64,000 nucleotides of DNA from BJHL01 sp040378885 (GCA_046316615.1 JBKDAN010000047.1:1-64000); one strand, 5' to 3'. Numbered from the stretch's first letter, positions 16,709 through 25,919 are shown. Notes: generated by a model not told the origin, from the sequence alone. Program-made: numbers and translations.

Positions 16709-18055
16709 TTACACCGGCATGCTGCCCTGGACGGGACGGTCTTCGAGGGCGACCTTCTCGCGGCTCTGCGTGAAGACGCGCTCGCCGGGCATGGGAGCGA
16801 AGCGGCTGCCGTACATCGGCAGGCGCTTGTTGGCGGTGCTCTTGGGCAGGAAGGGCACCACCGCGAGCAGCAGGCCGATCAGAGCGACGTTGGCGGCGAG
16901 CATGGGCAGCGTGGCGGTGTAACCCAGGTAGATCATGATGCTGACCACGACGACGTGGGCGAGCGCGAGGGGAATGACCACGTTCCACGCGCTGGTCATG
17001 ATCTGATCAAACCGCAGACGAGGAATCGTCCAGCGCACAACCATCATGAAGCAGACCACCAGCGTGACTTTGAACAGGAAGACGCCGACCTTCAGCAGCA
17101 CGCCAAGCAGCCCGGCGGGCTCACTGCTCAGCAGCGGAATCTCGGGCACAAACGGCAGGAACTTCATGCTGTACCCGCCGAAGAAGAGCAGGACCATGAA
17201 CGCGCTGCTGGTGACAAGGTGGGCGTACTCAGCAAGGAAGAACAACGCGAAGCGCATCGACGAGTATTCGGTGTGGTAACCGCCCACCAGTTCCTGCTCG
17301 GCTTCGGCGTTGTCAAAGGGAGCGCGGTTGCCTTCAGCCAGAATCGCGATGAAGAAGATTAAGCACGCCAGCGGCTGAGCAAAGACCAGCCAGCCATGCG
17401 TCTCCTGATAGCGAATGATGCCATCAGGCCGCACCGTGCCAATAGCCAGCAAGGCCGCCATAAGCGCAAGGCCCAGGGGAATCTCATACGAGATCATCTG
17501 TGCGCTGGCACGCATGCCGCCCAGGAACGAATACTTGTTGTTGCCCGCGTAACCGCCCAGTGTGACGCCGTAAATCCCGATCGCGGCGACCGCCAGCAGA
17601 TACACGACGCCCACATGCACGTTCGCGCCCATCACATGCACGGGTCCGCCCGCGATTGTCATGTCAATCAGTGGAATCGTGAACGTGGGCACGTTGATGA
17701 CGCCGCCCCAGGGAATGAGAATGAACCCCATGAGGGCGGGCACCACGATGGCGATGGGCGCAAGGCTGAACAGAGCCTTGTCAGCGTGCAGCGGCGTGTA
17801 GTCTTCCTTGAGCATGAACTTGATGCCATCGGCCAGACTCTGGCCCAGCCCGATCATGCCCTTGAGCGGCGACAGAATCGCCAGACCAAAGTCAAACCCC
17901 ACGCGATTGGGGCCGATGCGATCTTGGATATACGCGGAGATCTTGCGCTCAAAGTACACGAGGTACGCGCACAGCACGAGGATCACGTGAACCATCAGGA
18001 AAATGGTCACCGCCGACACGAGAAGTTGAGCCGTCAGCCAGGAGGGTGCAGTCAT
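16709..18055 (-). CDS. nuoH: NADH-quinone oxidoreductase subunit H
   Basis: 448 residues from ATG 18055. Membrane arm subunit of complex I with about eight helices. Conserved blocks seen are RIGPNRVG, the quinone-chamber loop LKEDYTP, LAEGNRAPFDNAEAEQELV and YSSMRFALFFLAEY. It contributes to the quinone pocket and proton path. About 100 residues longer than E. coli NuoH, mostly at the C-terminus (a further helix and a polar tail). No other nuo gene is nearby, so it sits apart from the usual operon. The frame stays open to 18646 through repeats, but that part is not protein-like and is excluded. Confidence 0.92.
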   Translation of the reverse strand: MTAPSWLTAQLLVSAVTIFLMVHVILVLCAYLVYFERKISAYIQDRIGPNRVGFDFGLAILSPLKGMIGLGQSLADGIKFMLKEDYTPLHADKALFSLAPIAIVVPALMGFILIPWGGVINVPTFTIPLIDMTIAGGPVHVMGANVHVGVVYLLAVAAIGIYGVTLGGYAGNNKYSFLGGMRASAQMISYEIPLGLALMAALLAIGTVRPDGIIRYQETHGWLVFAQPLACLIFFIAILAEGNRAPFDNAEAEQELVGGYHTEYSSMRFALFFLAEYAHLVTSSAFMVLLFFGGYSMKFLPFVPEIPLLSSEPAGLLGVLLKVGVFLFKVTLVVCFMMVVRWTIPRLRFDQIMTSAWNVVIPLALAHVVVVSIMIYLGYTATLPMLAANVALIGLLLAVVPFLPKSTANKRLPMYGSRFAPMPGERVFTQSREKVALEDRPVQGSMPV

Positions 18056-18437
18056 TGCGGGGGGACAGTAGGCAGTGGGGACTGGGCACTGGGCACTGGT
18101 GGGGAGAGAAACGCGGGCGTGGGGGGGGAGGCACTGGGCACTGGGCATGAGGGCAAGGCTGGAGGCCGATGCATCGGGCGGCGGGAGCAGAAGGACCACG
18201 CTGCATTCGGCATTCGTGATTCGGCATTCGTGATTCGGCATGCGTGCGAAAACGCGCGGCATTCGGCATTCGTGATTCGGCATTCGTGCCAAGGCACCGC
18301 GCACAGGCACGCCCGGGGCTTCTCGGCCATCTGCCTCGGCGTCTGTCGGCGTCCTCTGCGTTCCCCGGCCCTCTTGCCTTCCCTTCGCTCCTTCGCGTCC
18401 TTCGCGTGAACGATCGAAGCACCCAAGCGTGCCCGCA
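18056..18437. repeat. Gene-free stretch with two short-unit tandem repeats
   Basis: Holds two families of short direct repeats: GGGCACTGGGCACTGG-type runs (about 18070-18150), and GGCATTCGTGATTC-type runs, at least four copies (about 18204-18290). A CCTTCGCGTCCTTCGCGTG stretch lies near 18388-18410. No coding frame has family-like content. The region lies upstream of nuoH on its strand, so any nuoH promoter must be here, but I cannot point to one. Confidence 0.55.
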
Positions 18438-18666
18438 GATCGCCAACGCGTGGCCAGAGATTGCCAATCGGCGGCCATAGATTGCCAATCTGTGGCCATA
18501 GATTGCCAATCGGCGGGCATAGATTGGTAATCTGTGCCCACAAACTGGCAATCTGTGCCCACAAACTGGCAATCCGTGCCCACTAACTGGCAATCCGTGC
18601 CCATAAACTGGCAATCCGGGCCCACAGATTGGCAATCAATGGCCATAGATTGGCAAAAAATGGTGC
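18438..18666. repeat. 21-bp tandem repeat array, ten full units plus a partial
   Basis: Units follow each other with no spacer, each exactly 21 bases, e.g. 18480-18500 GATTGCCAATC + TGTGGCCATA. Outer units carry the dyad GATTGSCAATC; central units (18543-18626) have AACTGG instead and lose it. Each also has a TGGCCA- or GGGCCC-like core. 21 bases is two helical turns, so all dyads face the same side of DNA. About 400 bases upstream of nuoH. Confidence 0.85.
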
Positions 18667-18734
18667 AAAACCTGCGCCCGCATGGCCCGCAAACGCGGCT
18701 GGCGCAGCGCCATCGCCGTTTTCATGTCTTCACC

Positions 18735-18786
18735 CTGCCCCCCCTCCGCGTTCTCCGCCTCTCCCCTCCGCCTCTCCGCGACCCCT
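18735..18786 (+). repeat. CT-rich intergenic repeat, copy 3
   Basis: Contains CTCCGCGTT, CTCCGCCTCTCCCCTCCG and CTCTCCGCGACC, the same ordered blocks as at 7498-7545. It ends at the stop codon of the DUF368 gene. Confidence 0.45.
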
Positions 18787-19898
18787 TACGCCTTCGCCGC
18801 CGCCGAAGCCCCCGGTTCGTTGCGTTCCTCGGGGTCGAGCTTGCTCATGCCGTAGGCGATGGCGATGCCCAGCAGCACGAGGCCCAGGCTCGCGGCGATC
18901 TGCGTGGGGCTTGGGGTGAAGAAGGCCATGCGGTAGTCTTCGGGGTCGAAGGATGCCTGATTCTCGGTGGTCACGACGATGCCGCGGATCACATCACCTG
19001 GCACGGGCGGCACGCCTTCGCGGAAAGGCCACAGGCCGCCGACTGCGCCCACGAGCACGCCCAGCAGAATGCCTGCGATGAGGCCGCGATGTTTGGCAAA
19101 GGCCCAGCGCATGAGATTGCTCACGCCCGCGAGGCCCAGCGCGACGCCCAGCGCAACGGGCAAGAGATACAGGCCCGCGTCCCACATGCCCTTGATGTTG
19201 AAGGCGAGCAGTTCCTTCTTGAAGTTGTCGATGCCGCTGAGAATGGGCACGTACTCGCCCATGAGCAGCAGGAAGTAGCTGCCATCCATGCCGGGCAGAA
19301 TGGTGGCGCTTGCGCCAGCGAGGCCGGCACCGAACCGTGAGAGCGGCGTGCTGGTGTGCGCGATGGTGATAGTGGGTGCCGCTGCGCCGGCGACTGGGGC
19401 CGCGCCAGCAGGCGAACTGCTGCCGCCGGTGTACTGCGTGAGCGCGAGCGCAACCGTGATGATGAGTCCAGCGACGATGCCGATGACGACGCTGCGATCA
19501 AAGGGCTTGGCCCAGCGCATCACGAGGGGAATTGCGCCCAGTCGCAGGCCGATGAAGAGACTGAAGAGTTGCCAGCGGTGCTCCAGGATCGCGGCCTTGA
19601 TGGGCCCGGCGGAAAAGAGAATCGCGACGAACGCGCCGCACGCGATGAGGCCCAGAAAGACAATCGATCGCCAGCGCAGCTTGAGCGTGGAGACATCGGC
19701 GACGGCTTGGATGAAGCGTTGGTAGATACCGATGAGCAGCAGCATGGCTCCGCCGGAGATGCCCGGGAGAATGTTGGCAAAACCCATGAGCACGCCGCCG
19801 ATGAGGCTGCGGATGGGATAGATGCGCTCGCTATCAAGGTGAGGAGCGGCGGCGGCGGCGGGCTGAGCGGGAGCGGGGTTGGATGGGGGCTGGTTCAT
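18786..19898 (-). CDS. DUF368 (PopT-type) polyprenyl-phosphate transporter
   Basis: 370 residues from ATG 19898 (MNQPPSNP). A polytopic membrane protein with the DUF368 hallmark MGFANILPGISGGAMLLLIG near residue 45 and a second related half containing GASATILPGMDGSYFLLLMG, reflecting the inverted-repeat fold. DUF368 proteins are linked by published work to flipping undecaprenyl phosphate back to the cytoplasm for cell-wall and glycan synthesis. This suits the surface-polysaccharide genes on both sides. The divergent galE starts 55 bases away. Confidence 0.85.
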   Translation of the reverse strand: MNQPPSNPAPAQPAAAAAPHLDSERIYPIRSLIGGVLMGFANILPGISGGAMLLLIGIYQRFIQAVADVSTLKLRWRSIVFLGLIACGAFVAILFSAGPIKAAILEHRWQLFSLFIGLRLGAIPLVMRWAKPFDRSVVIGIVAGLIITVALALTQYTGGSSSPAGAAPVAGAAAPTITIAHTSTPLSRFGAGLAGASATILPGMDGSYFLLLMGEYVPILSGIDNFKKELLAFNIKGMWDAGLYLLPVALGVALGLAGVSNLMRWAFAKHRGLIAGILLGVLVGAVGGLWPFREGVPPVPGDVIRGIVVTTENQASFDPEDYRMAFFTPSPTQIAASLGLVLLGIAIAYGMSKLDPEERNEPGASAAAKA

Positions 19899-19952
19899 GT
19901 GGGGCGGGGGCGAAGCGGGGCGGCAAAGGCGGGAGCGTCTTACGCTGTCAGC

Positions 19953-20996
19953 ATGAGTCATTGCGTCATGGTGACGGGCGGGCTTGGGTACATCGGCAGT
20001 CATGCCGTGCAGCGGCTGCTGCGCGACGGACATCGCGTGGTCGTCATCGACAATCTCTTTCGAGGCCATCGAGAAGTCGCGGAACTATTGGCCTCTCCCA
20101 GGCTGCACGTGGTGCATGGCGATGTTTGCGACCGGGCGGTGGTGCGCGAGGCGATGGTGACGCATCGCGTGGACATGGTGATGCACTTTGCGGCACTGGC
20201 GTATGTGGGTGAGAGCGTGGATGCGCCGCTGACATACTACCGCAACAACGTCGGCGGGCTGATGGAACTGCTGACAGCCATGGATGAAGCCCGGCGCGTG
20301 GGCGGCATCAACGTGTCGCGCATGGTCTTCAGCAGCACGTGCGCTGTGTACGGCGACACGGCGGCCAGTGACAGGCCGCTGGCCGAAGAGACGCCGCTGG
20401 CGCCCGTGAGTCCGTACGGTCGCAGCAAGCTGATGTGCGAAGAAGTGCTGCGTGATGAAGCCAGTCGCCTGCGCGCCACGGGCATTCCCTTCGCGTGCGC
20501 CATGCTGCGGTACTTTAACGTCTGCGGCAGCGACCGCAGCGGTGTGCTGGGCGAAGATCACCGGCCGGAGACGCACTTGATTCCCATCGTGCTTGAAGTG
20601 GCCAAGGGCAAACGGCCGCATCTGACTGTGTTCGGCGATGATTACGCCACGGCCGATGGCACGTGCATCCGCGATTACATTCATGTTGAGGATCTGGTGG
20701 ATGCGCACGTCCGAGTGATGGGTGCGCTTGCGGATGGCGAGCAGCGCACGTACAACGTGGGCACCGGACGCGGCGCGAGCGTGCGTGAAGTGCTGGCGGC
20801 GGCCCAGCAGGCGACGGGCGCGGCGATTGCATCAAAGATCGTGCCGCGTCGTGCAGGTGACGCGGCCAGCGCGGTGGCGAATCCGGCCCGCATCATGCGT
20901 GAACTGGGATGGCAGCCGCAGGTGCCGCACCTGCGCGACATGATCGCGTCGGCCTGGCAATGGATGCAGCGGCATCCGCAGGGGTATGGAACATGA
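19953..20996 (+). CDS. galE: UDP-glucose 4-epimerase
   Basis: 347 residues. NAD loop TGGLGYIGSH is at residues 8-17; FSSTCAVYG and YGRSK give the catalytic Ser/Thr and Tyr-Lys; RYFNVCG and DGTCIRDYIHVEDL are GalE-specific. Interconverts UDP-glucose and UDP-galactose, feeding glycan synthesis. Start ATG 19953 gives the standard family length. Its stop overlaps the next start by 4 bases (ATGA), so galE heads a three-gene coupled operon. Confidence 0.93.
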   Translation: MSHCVMVTGGLGYIGSHAVQRLLRDGHRVVVIDNLFRGHREVAELLASPRLHVVHGDVCDRAVVREAMVTHRVDMVMHFAALAYVGESVDAPLTYYRNNVGGLMELLTAMDEARRVGGINVSRMVFSSTCAVYGDTAASDRPLAEETPLAPVSPYGRSKLMCEEVLRDEASRLRATGIPFACAMLRYFNVCGSDRSGVLGEDHRPETHLIPIVLEVAKGKRPHLTVFGDDYATADGTCIRDYIHVEDLVDAHVRVMGALADGEQRTYNVGTGRGASVREVLAAAQQATGAAIASKIVPRRAGDAASAVANPARIMRELGWQPQVPHLRDMIASAWQWMQRHPQGYGT

Positions 20997-22378
20997 AAGT
21001 CGAGATGAAAGACAATGTGATCGCTCAGCCGCGCGTGCGCATCTGCATGTGGCTGGCGGCAGTGTGCGGCGTGGCCATCGCGGCCAGTGTGGCCTGCGCG
21101 CAGCCTGGTGCGGCGGCGCCGGCGGCCGACGACAGAGCGGCGGAAGCGGGCGGTGACGGTGGCGCGTTTGCGAACTTCCGCACGCCGCCGACGAACTTGG
21201 CCTTTCTTGACTACACCAATGCCTGGCCGCTGCGCGAGGCGATGTCGATTGAACTTGTGGAGCATGCGCAGCGCAAGCCCAAGGGGCAATGGTCAAGGAG
21301 CGGGGGGCCGACCGATGAGAACGAGCAGCAGGCAATTGCTGACCAGATCAAGCGTGCGTACGCGAACGCTCAAGATGCCGTCCTCCTCACGCAGGTGGGG
21401 CCCGGCGGATTCGTGGTGCGGAGCGAACTGGTCGCGCCGGGGAGCACGCTGCCTCGCAGTGAGATCAACAGCGCTGATTACACGATGCGATTCGTGACGG
21501 CACGAAACGTGCCCGACGCGCCGATCCGTACGTACGCGCTGACGAGCACGTGGTTCACAGTGTTCAGTCCTGCCGACAAAGAGAAGTCGAGGGGCATCGC
21601 CGTGATTATGCCGGGGCTCTTGGGCACGCCCGAGGGCACGCTGGTTGCATTGCAGCGACGCTTCACCGATCGCGGCTGGACAGTCCTGCGGTTGGTCGCT
21701 CAGCCTTCGCGATTCACGGAAACGTTCGTCGCGACGGTCGATCCTTCCAAGCCTTTGGAGGAGGCGGTTGGCATCGCCAAGCGTTCGAGCGAGGGCGTCG
21801 CGGAGATTGCATACGCCGTGCAGGAAGCTGCGGCGAAGCTGGAAGAACTGCGGCCCACCCTCGCGGGCAAGCCGCGTGTGGTGCTTGGCACGTCGGCTGG
21901 CGCGCTCACGTTGCCGACGGTCGTGGCTCGCGAGCCCGACAAGTACGGCGCGGCGATCATCGTCGGCGGGGGTTGTCACTTCTGGCTCATGGGCATCACG
22001 AGCAATTACAATGCGTGGATGGGGCTCACAGACATTACGTGGAACGGCGATGCGACCGAGGATGACAAGCGGGCGATCGAAGACGCCTACCTGCGTGTCG
22101 CGGCACTCGATAGCTATCACACGGCGAAAGCTCTGCATGGAAAGCCGGTGCTGATGCTCCAGACAACGCAGGACTTGGCAGTGCCCAGTCCGCTGAGTGA
22201 TGTGCTCTTTGCACGGTTGAGCACGAAAGACAAAGCGCCCGATCGCGATGTGCTGCCGGGCGGGCACGAGGCGCTGTTTGCAGGACTACCCACGCAGTTT
22301 GGGCGGCTGCTTGACTGGGTGGATGCCGCAGTACCGGCAAGCGTGGCGGCGGGGGCGGGCGAAGGCACAGACAAATGA
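20993..22378 (+). CDS. Exported alpha/beta-hydrolase-like protein
   Basis: 461 residues. An N-terminal signal peptide (about 17-37, ends ACAQ) precedes a serine-hydrolase-like domain with nucleophile elbow GTSAG (Ser about 301), oxyanion-side IMPGLLGTPEG, and a C-terminal GHEALFAGLP that supplies a candidate catalytic His. Likely periplasmic or surface esterase/lipase-like enzyme; substrate unknown. Coupled to galE (4-base overlap) and to the next unknown gene (4-base overlap). Confidence 0.7.
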   Translation: MKVEMKDNVIAQPRVRICMWLAAVCGVAIAASVACAQPGAAAPAADDRAAEAGGDGGAFANFRTPPTNLAFLDYTNAWPLREAMSIELVEHAQRKPKGQWSRSGGPTDENEQQAIADQIKRAYANAQDAVLLTQVGPGGFVVRSELVAPGSTLPRSEINSADYTMRFVTARNVPDAPIRTYALTSTWFTVFSPADKEKSRGIAVIMPGLLGTPEGTLVALQRRFTDRGWTVLRLVAQPSRFTETFVATVDPSKPLEEAVGIAKRSSEGVAEIAYAVQEAAAKLEELRPTLAGKPRVVLGTSAGALTLPTVVAREPDKYGAAIIVGGGCHFWLMGITSNYNAWMGLTDITWNGDATEDDKRAIEDAYLRVAALDSYHTAKALHGKPVLMLQTTQDLAVPSPLSDVLFARLSTKDKAPDRDVLPGGHEALFAGLPTQFGRLLDWVDAAVPASVAAGAGEGTDK

Positions 22379-23421
22379 TCGATTTCGCACTCAGCCCGTA
22401 CCACTTGACGACACGTGAACCGGCAGCGATGTTGGCGCTCGCACTGGCGCGACGCGTCGTGACGATGATTCCGACTCCTACTGATGACGCGGGCGGGCTT
22501 GCGGGCTTTTCGGCAACGCAGGTGGCCAAGGCGGTGCCGAGCTATCGCAAGTTTGTCGAGAGTTGGGCGTGGAGCACGCCCTTGTGGGATGAGAACGTGC
22601 TGCAGGCGAGCCATCGCGGGCAGACGGCGGTGGATGACATGTGGGCGGTGACCGAGCACATCGAGCACGAAGCGAACTTGCTCACGCTGCGGCACTTTCT
22701 CAAGCACGGCGGCTTTGCCGATCCGGCGAGCTATCTGCACGCCGTGGCGGCGGATCTACTCAAGGGCGGTCCTGATCCTGGGATTTCGCTGCCTGTGGTG
22801 GCGGGGTTGGATCGGTTCGCGACGCGCATGGGGCTCGTTGTGGTGCGGAGCCGGCCTCAGAGCTTGGCCCAGCAGGCGGAACTGCGACTGGCACAGTCGC
22901 TGTGTAGCTTCGCAGTGCCGCTCTTTATGCAGGCGAGCGCAGAACGCATGCTGCATTATCGCGAAGTGCTCAAACGTGAGTTGGCCGGACTACGCGAGGT
23001 GATGGCGACGATCGCGAAGGACGCGATGGATCCGCGCGGCGACGGCCCCATGGTGCTGGGCGAGCAACTGGCGGAATTGCACGAAGCAAGCGCTGTGTTG
23101 CAGGAGCAGTACGCGGCACTGCGAGATGAACTCTGCGCAGACAGCGAAGATGACGACGTGCGGCTGGTGGAGGGGTTCGTGTCCATCTCAGCGGTGCGAT
23201 TGCCTTGGGATGCTGCTCTCACGAGCAGCGTGCAGGCGTTTGCAGCTGCGGGCAATGCAAAGGTGCCGGTAGCACCAGCGCGAGATGGAGTGTCCACGCA
23301 ACAACTGCCCGAACTGCCCGAACTGCACGACGGCGTGCGCGGAAAGCATTTTGTGAGCCTGCTCGTCAAGCCGATGGGGCAGACGTCGCGTGCATCGGGC
23401 CTGCGGTCGTCACGCATGTGA
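22375..23421 (+). CDS. Uncharacterised soluble protein in the galE operon
   Basis: Not recognised. 348 residues, no signal peptide and no membrane helix, mostly helical in composition. WAWSTPLWDENVL near residue 63 and RGQTAVDDMW are the most distinctive blocks. Residues about 195-260 (HYREVLKRELAGLREV..., LHEASAVLQEQYAALRDEL) look like a coiled coil. The C-terminus is basic and Ser-rich. Its ATG overlaps the hydrolase stop by 4 bases, so it is translated with galE and the hydrolase. Confidence 0.65.
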   Translation: MIDFALSPYHLTTREPAAMLALALARRVVTMIPTPTDDAGGLAGFSATQVAKAVPSYRKFVESWAWSTPLWDENVLQASHRGQTAVDDMWAVTEHIEHEANLLTLRHFLKHGGFADPASYLHAVAADLLKGGPDPGISLPVVAGLDRFATRMGLVVVRSRPQSLAQQAELRLAQSLCSFAVPLFMQASAERMLHYREVLKRELAGLREVMATIAKDAMDPRGDGPMVLGEQLAELHEASAVLQEQYAALRDELCADSEDDDVRLVEGFVSISAVRLPWDAALTSSVQAFAAAGNAKVPVAPARDGVSTQQLPELPELHDGVRGKHFVSLLVKPMGQTSRASGLRSSRM

Positions 23422-23483
23422 ATTGGTGTCAGGTCGGGACGACGCGGCAGTTTGGTTGAGTACTCGCTTTGAGTTGAGCATCC

Positions 23484-25757
23484 ATGGCAAATCGTCTTGC
23501 ATCATCGTCGAGTCCGTACCTTTTGCAGCACGCGCACAATCCGGTGGCGTGGTGGCCGTGGGGTGAGGAGGCATTCGCCGAGGCTCGCCGGCGTGATGTG
23601 CCCATCTTCCTGAGCATCGGTTACAGCACGTGCTACTGGTGCCACGTGATGGAGCGAGAGAGCTTCGAGGACGCTGAGACGGCTCGGCGGATGAACGACG
23701 GATTCGTGTGCATCAAGCTCGATCGTGAAGAGCGTCCGGACGTTGATGAGTTGTATATGGCTGCGACTGTCATGATGACCGGCCATGGTGGTTGGCCCAT
23801 GAGCGTGTTCTTGGAGCCCGACACACTTCGGCCGTTCTTCTGCGGGACGTACTACTCGAAAGAGCCGAAGTTTCGCGGCCTGCCGACATTCTCGCAGGTG
23901 CTGGCGGGCATGAGCGACGCATACAAGAGCAAACGAACGGATGTACGTGAGCAGGCGGCTCAGTTGGCAGCGGCGGTCGCGGAGCATGTGGCGGCCGAGC
24001 AGCCGCGGGCCCATCTGGGGCTGGACACGATTGAAGAATGCGTTGAAACGCTGATGCGCATGTTCGATGGTGTGCATGGCGGCTTTGGGGTTGCGCCCAA
24101 GTTTCCGCAGCCGGTGTTTCTCGAGTTTCTGCTCGATGTCCGTGAGGTGCTGCAGGGAGAGTCTCGCGTAGCTGTGGATCGCGCGATTCGGGTGACGCTC
24201 GACAAGATGGCGATGGGTGGTATTCACGACCACGTGGGCGGCGGGTTTCATCGCTACAGCGTGGATGCGACATGGACCGTGCCGCACTTTGAGAAGATGC
24301 TGTATGACAACGCTCAACTTCTCAACGTGTATGCGAGGGCGGCGCGTGTGTTTGAGGATGCGTTCTATGCGCGAGTAGCACGGGGAATCCTGAAACGCAG
24401 CAACACCATTGTCGCGGGCGATGGCGTGCGGTACTTCAGTGCGGAAGATGCCGAAGTGGATGGCAAGGAGGGGCTGAACTATCTCTGGACGCCGGTAGAG
24501 TTGCGAGAGGCCCTGGGTGAGCAAGACGCAGCGTTAGCGGTGAGCGTGTTCGGCGTGGAGGGTGAGCCCAACTTCTTTGATCCTCACCACAGAGATGATC
24601 CCGGTCGCTGGGTGCTACAGATGAAGCGGCATCCGAGTGACTTGGCAGCCGTTGTCGGTGCCGTTTCACTTGATGCGTTCTTTGTCAAGCTCGATGACGT
24701 ATGCGATCGCATGCTGGCATATCGACTCAAGAAGAAGCAGCCGCGTGTTGATGACAAGACGCTGGCGAGCTGGAGCGGCATGATGGCGGCGGCCGTGTCG
24801 AGGGCGACAGGCTCAGCCCCATCGCAGTTGCACGCGATGCTGGCTCGGATGACCCAGGGCGGACGCGGATTGCTGCGAGCGTGGCGAGGAGAACTCGTTC
24901 ACACGCCCGCGCTACTGGAGGATTACGCAGCGGTCATCAGCGCTTTGGTACCTGAAGGAGTGCAGGCAGCTCCATCGGCGGTGGCCCAGGCGGAGACGTT
25001 GTACGACGAGGCGCGAAGCGCGTTCTGTGATGATCAGAGCGGCGCGTGGTTTGATACTCGCGCAGCACAGGGCGATCTGTTCGTGCGAGCGCGGAGTACG
25101 CACGACGGGGCTGTGCCCAGTGGCTATTCGATGATGCTGCACGCGATGATCTCGCTGTGGCACGCAACTGGCGAAGAGCGGTTTGCGCGGGACGCCGCAT
25201 TGGCCATTGCGCACCAAAGCGGGGCCATCGCGGCCAGTCCGGTGGGGGCGATTAACGCGATGCGAGCGCTGCTTCGTATCTATCGCACGTGTCCGCTGGC
25301 GACGGGCATGCTGCGCGATCTGTTGCCGCCGCGGCAAGCCGCTGTGCAAAGCGCCGCGGGGCGTGCGCCCGATGATGCAGTGCAGGTGTTCTCGCATGTC
25401 GATCGTGTCACGGTGTCGACGGATGTTCCCGCCATCTTCCGCGTGCGCGTTGCCATCCAGCCTGGCTATCACGTCATGAGTGCGACAGCGAGTGACGGAC
25501 TGGTGCCCTTCCGGATTGATGTGATGAACGGCAAGGGTGTCGCCGCACACGTTGATTATCCCGAACCGACCATGCTGCGTATGGGCGATGACACGATCGA
25601 GGTCTACGAGGGTGACATGGAGATTCCCGTGGTGCTGGAGCGTGCGGGCGAGTGGAGCGGTACCCCGATCGTGTACGTGCGGTATCAGGTGTGCAGCGAT
25701 CATGCGTGCTTTGCGCCCACGACGGTTGAGCTTGATATCAGTGTGGACCGTGCGTGA
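23484..25757 (+). CDS. YyaL/DUF255 thioredoxin-domain protein fused to a DsbD-N-like domain
   Basis: 757 residues. The N-terminus HAHNPVAWWPWGEEAF followed by STCYWCHVM (Cys at about 50 and 53) is the DUF255/spermatogenesis-associated-20 thioredoxin domain. The middle (about 170-600) is an (alpha/alpha)-barrel related to N-acylglucosamine epimerases (GGIHDHVGGGFHRYSVD). The last about 120 residues are beta-rich and end RYQVCSDHACFAPTTVEL, which matches the N-terminal domain of DsbD, where two cysteines exchange disulfides. No signal peptide is visible, which is odd for a DsbD-type domain. Role in redox maintenance is inferred. Confidence 0.85.
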   Translation: MANRLASSSSPYLLQHAHNPVAWWPWGEEAFAEARRRDVPIFLSIGYSTCYWCHVMERESFEDAETARRMNDGFVCIKLDREERPDVDELYMAATVMMTGHGGWPMSVFLEPDTLRPFFCGTYYSKEPKFRGLPTFSQVLAGMSDAYKSKRTDVREQAAQLAAAVAEHVAAEQPRAHLGLDTIEECVETLMRMFDGVHGGFGVAPKFPQPVFLEFLLDVREVLQGESRVAVDRAIRVTLDKMAMGGIHDHVGGGFHRYSVDATWTVPHFEKMLYDNAQLLNVYARAARVFEDAFYARVARGILKRSNTIVAGDGVRYFSAEDAEVDGKEGLNYLWTPVELREALGEQDAALAVSVFGVEGEPNFFDPHHRDDPGRWVLQMKRHPSDLAAVVGAVSLDAFFVKLDDVCDRMLAYRLKKKQPRVDDKTLASWSGMMAAAVSRATGSAPSQLHAMLARMTQGGRGLLRAWRGELVHTPALLEDYAAVISALVPEGVQAAPSAVAQAETLYDEARSAFCDDQSGAWFDTRAAQGDLFVRARSTHDGAVPSGYSMMLHAMISLWHATGEERFARDAALAIAHQSGAIAASPVGAINAMRALLRIYRTCPLATGMLRDLLPPRQAAVQSAAGRAPDDAVQVFSHVDRVTVSTDVPAIFRVRVAIQPGYHVMSATASDGLVPFRIDVMNGKGVAAHVDYPEPTMLRMGDDTIEVYEGDMEIPVVLERAGEWSGTPIVYVRYQVCSDHACFAPTTVELDISVDRA

Positions 25758-25919
25758 GGGACGGGGCGCAGTGAGCCGAGAGCGGAGCGCGGCGCATTGC
25801 GATCACGATCGCGGTTGACAGTTGATCTACGATCCCCTCACTAGCGACGAGTGACGGCAGATTTGGAACCAATCGATCTGATCGCGTCGTCTCGCGGTCC
25901 CTTGAGACGCACCTGCGTC

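Noticed and set aside
18056..18646. In-frame upstream extension of nuoH through the 21-bp array (7-residue repeats)
   Set aside because: The extension encodes only repeat-derived residues, and NuoH homologues begin near the ATG at 18055.
18438..18666. CRISPR array
   Set aside because: Units are contiguous 21-mers with no unique spacers and no cas genes are near.
18534..19340. 268-residue plus-strand frame over the repeats and the DUF368 gene
   Set aside because: Starts in tandem repeats and then runs antisense to the DUF368 gene; no coherent protein.
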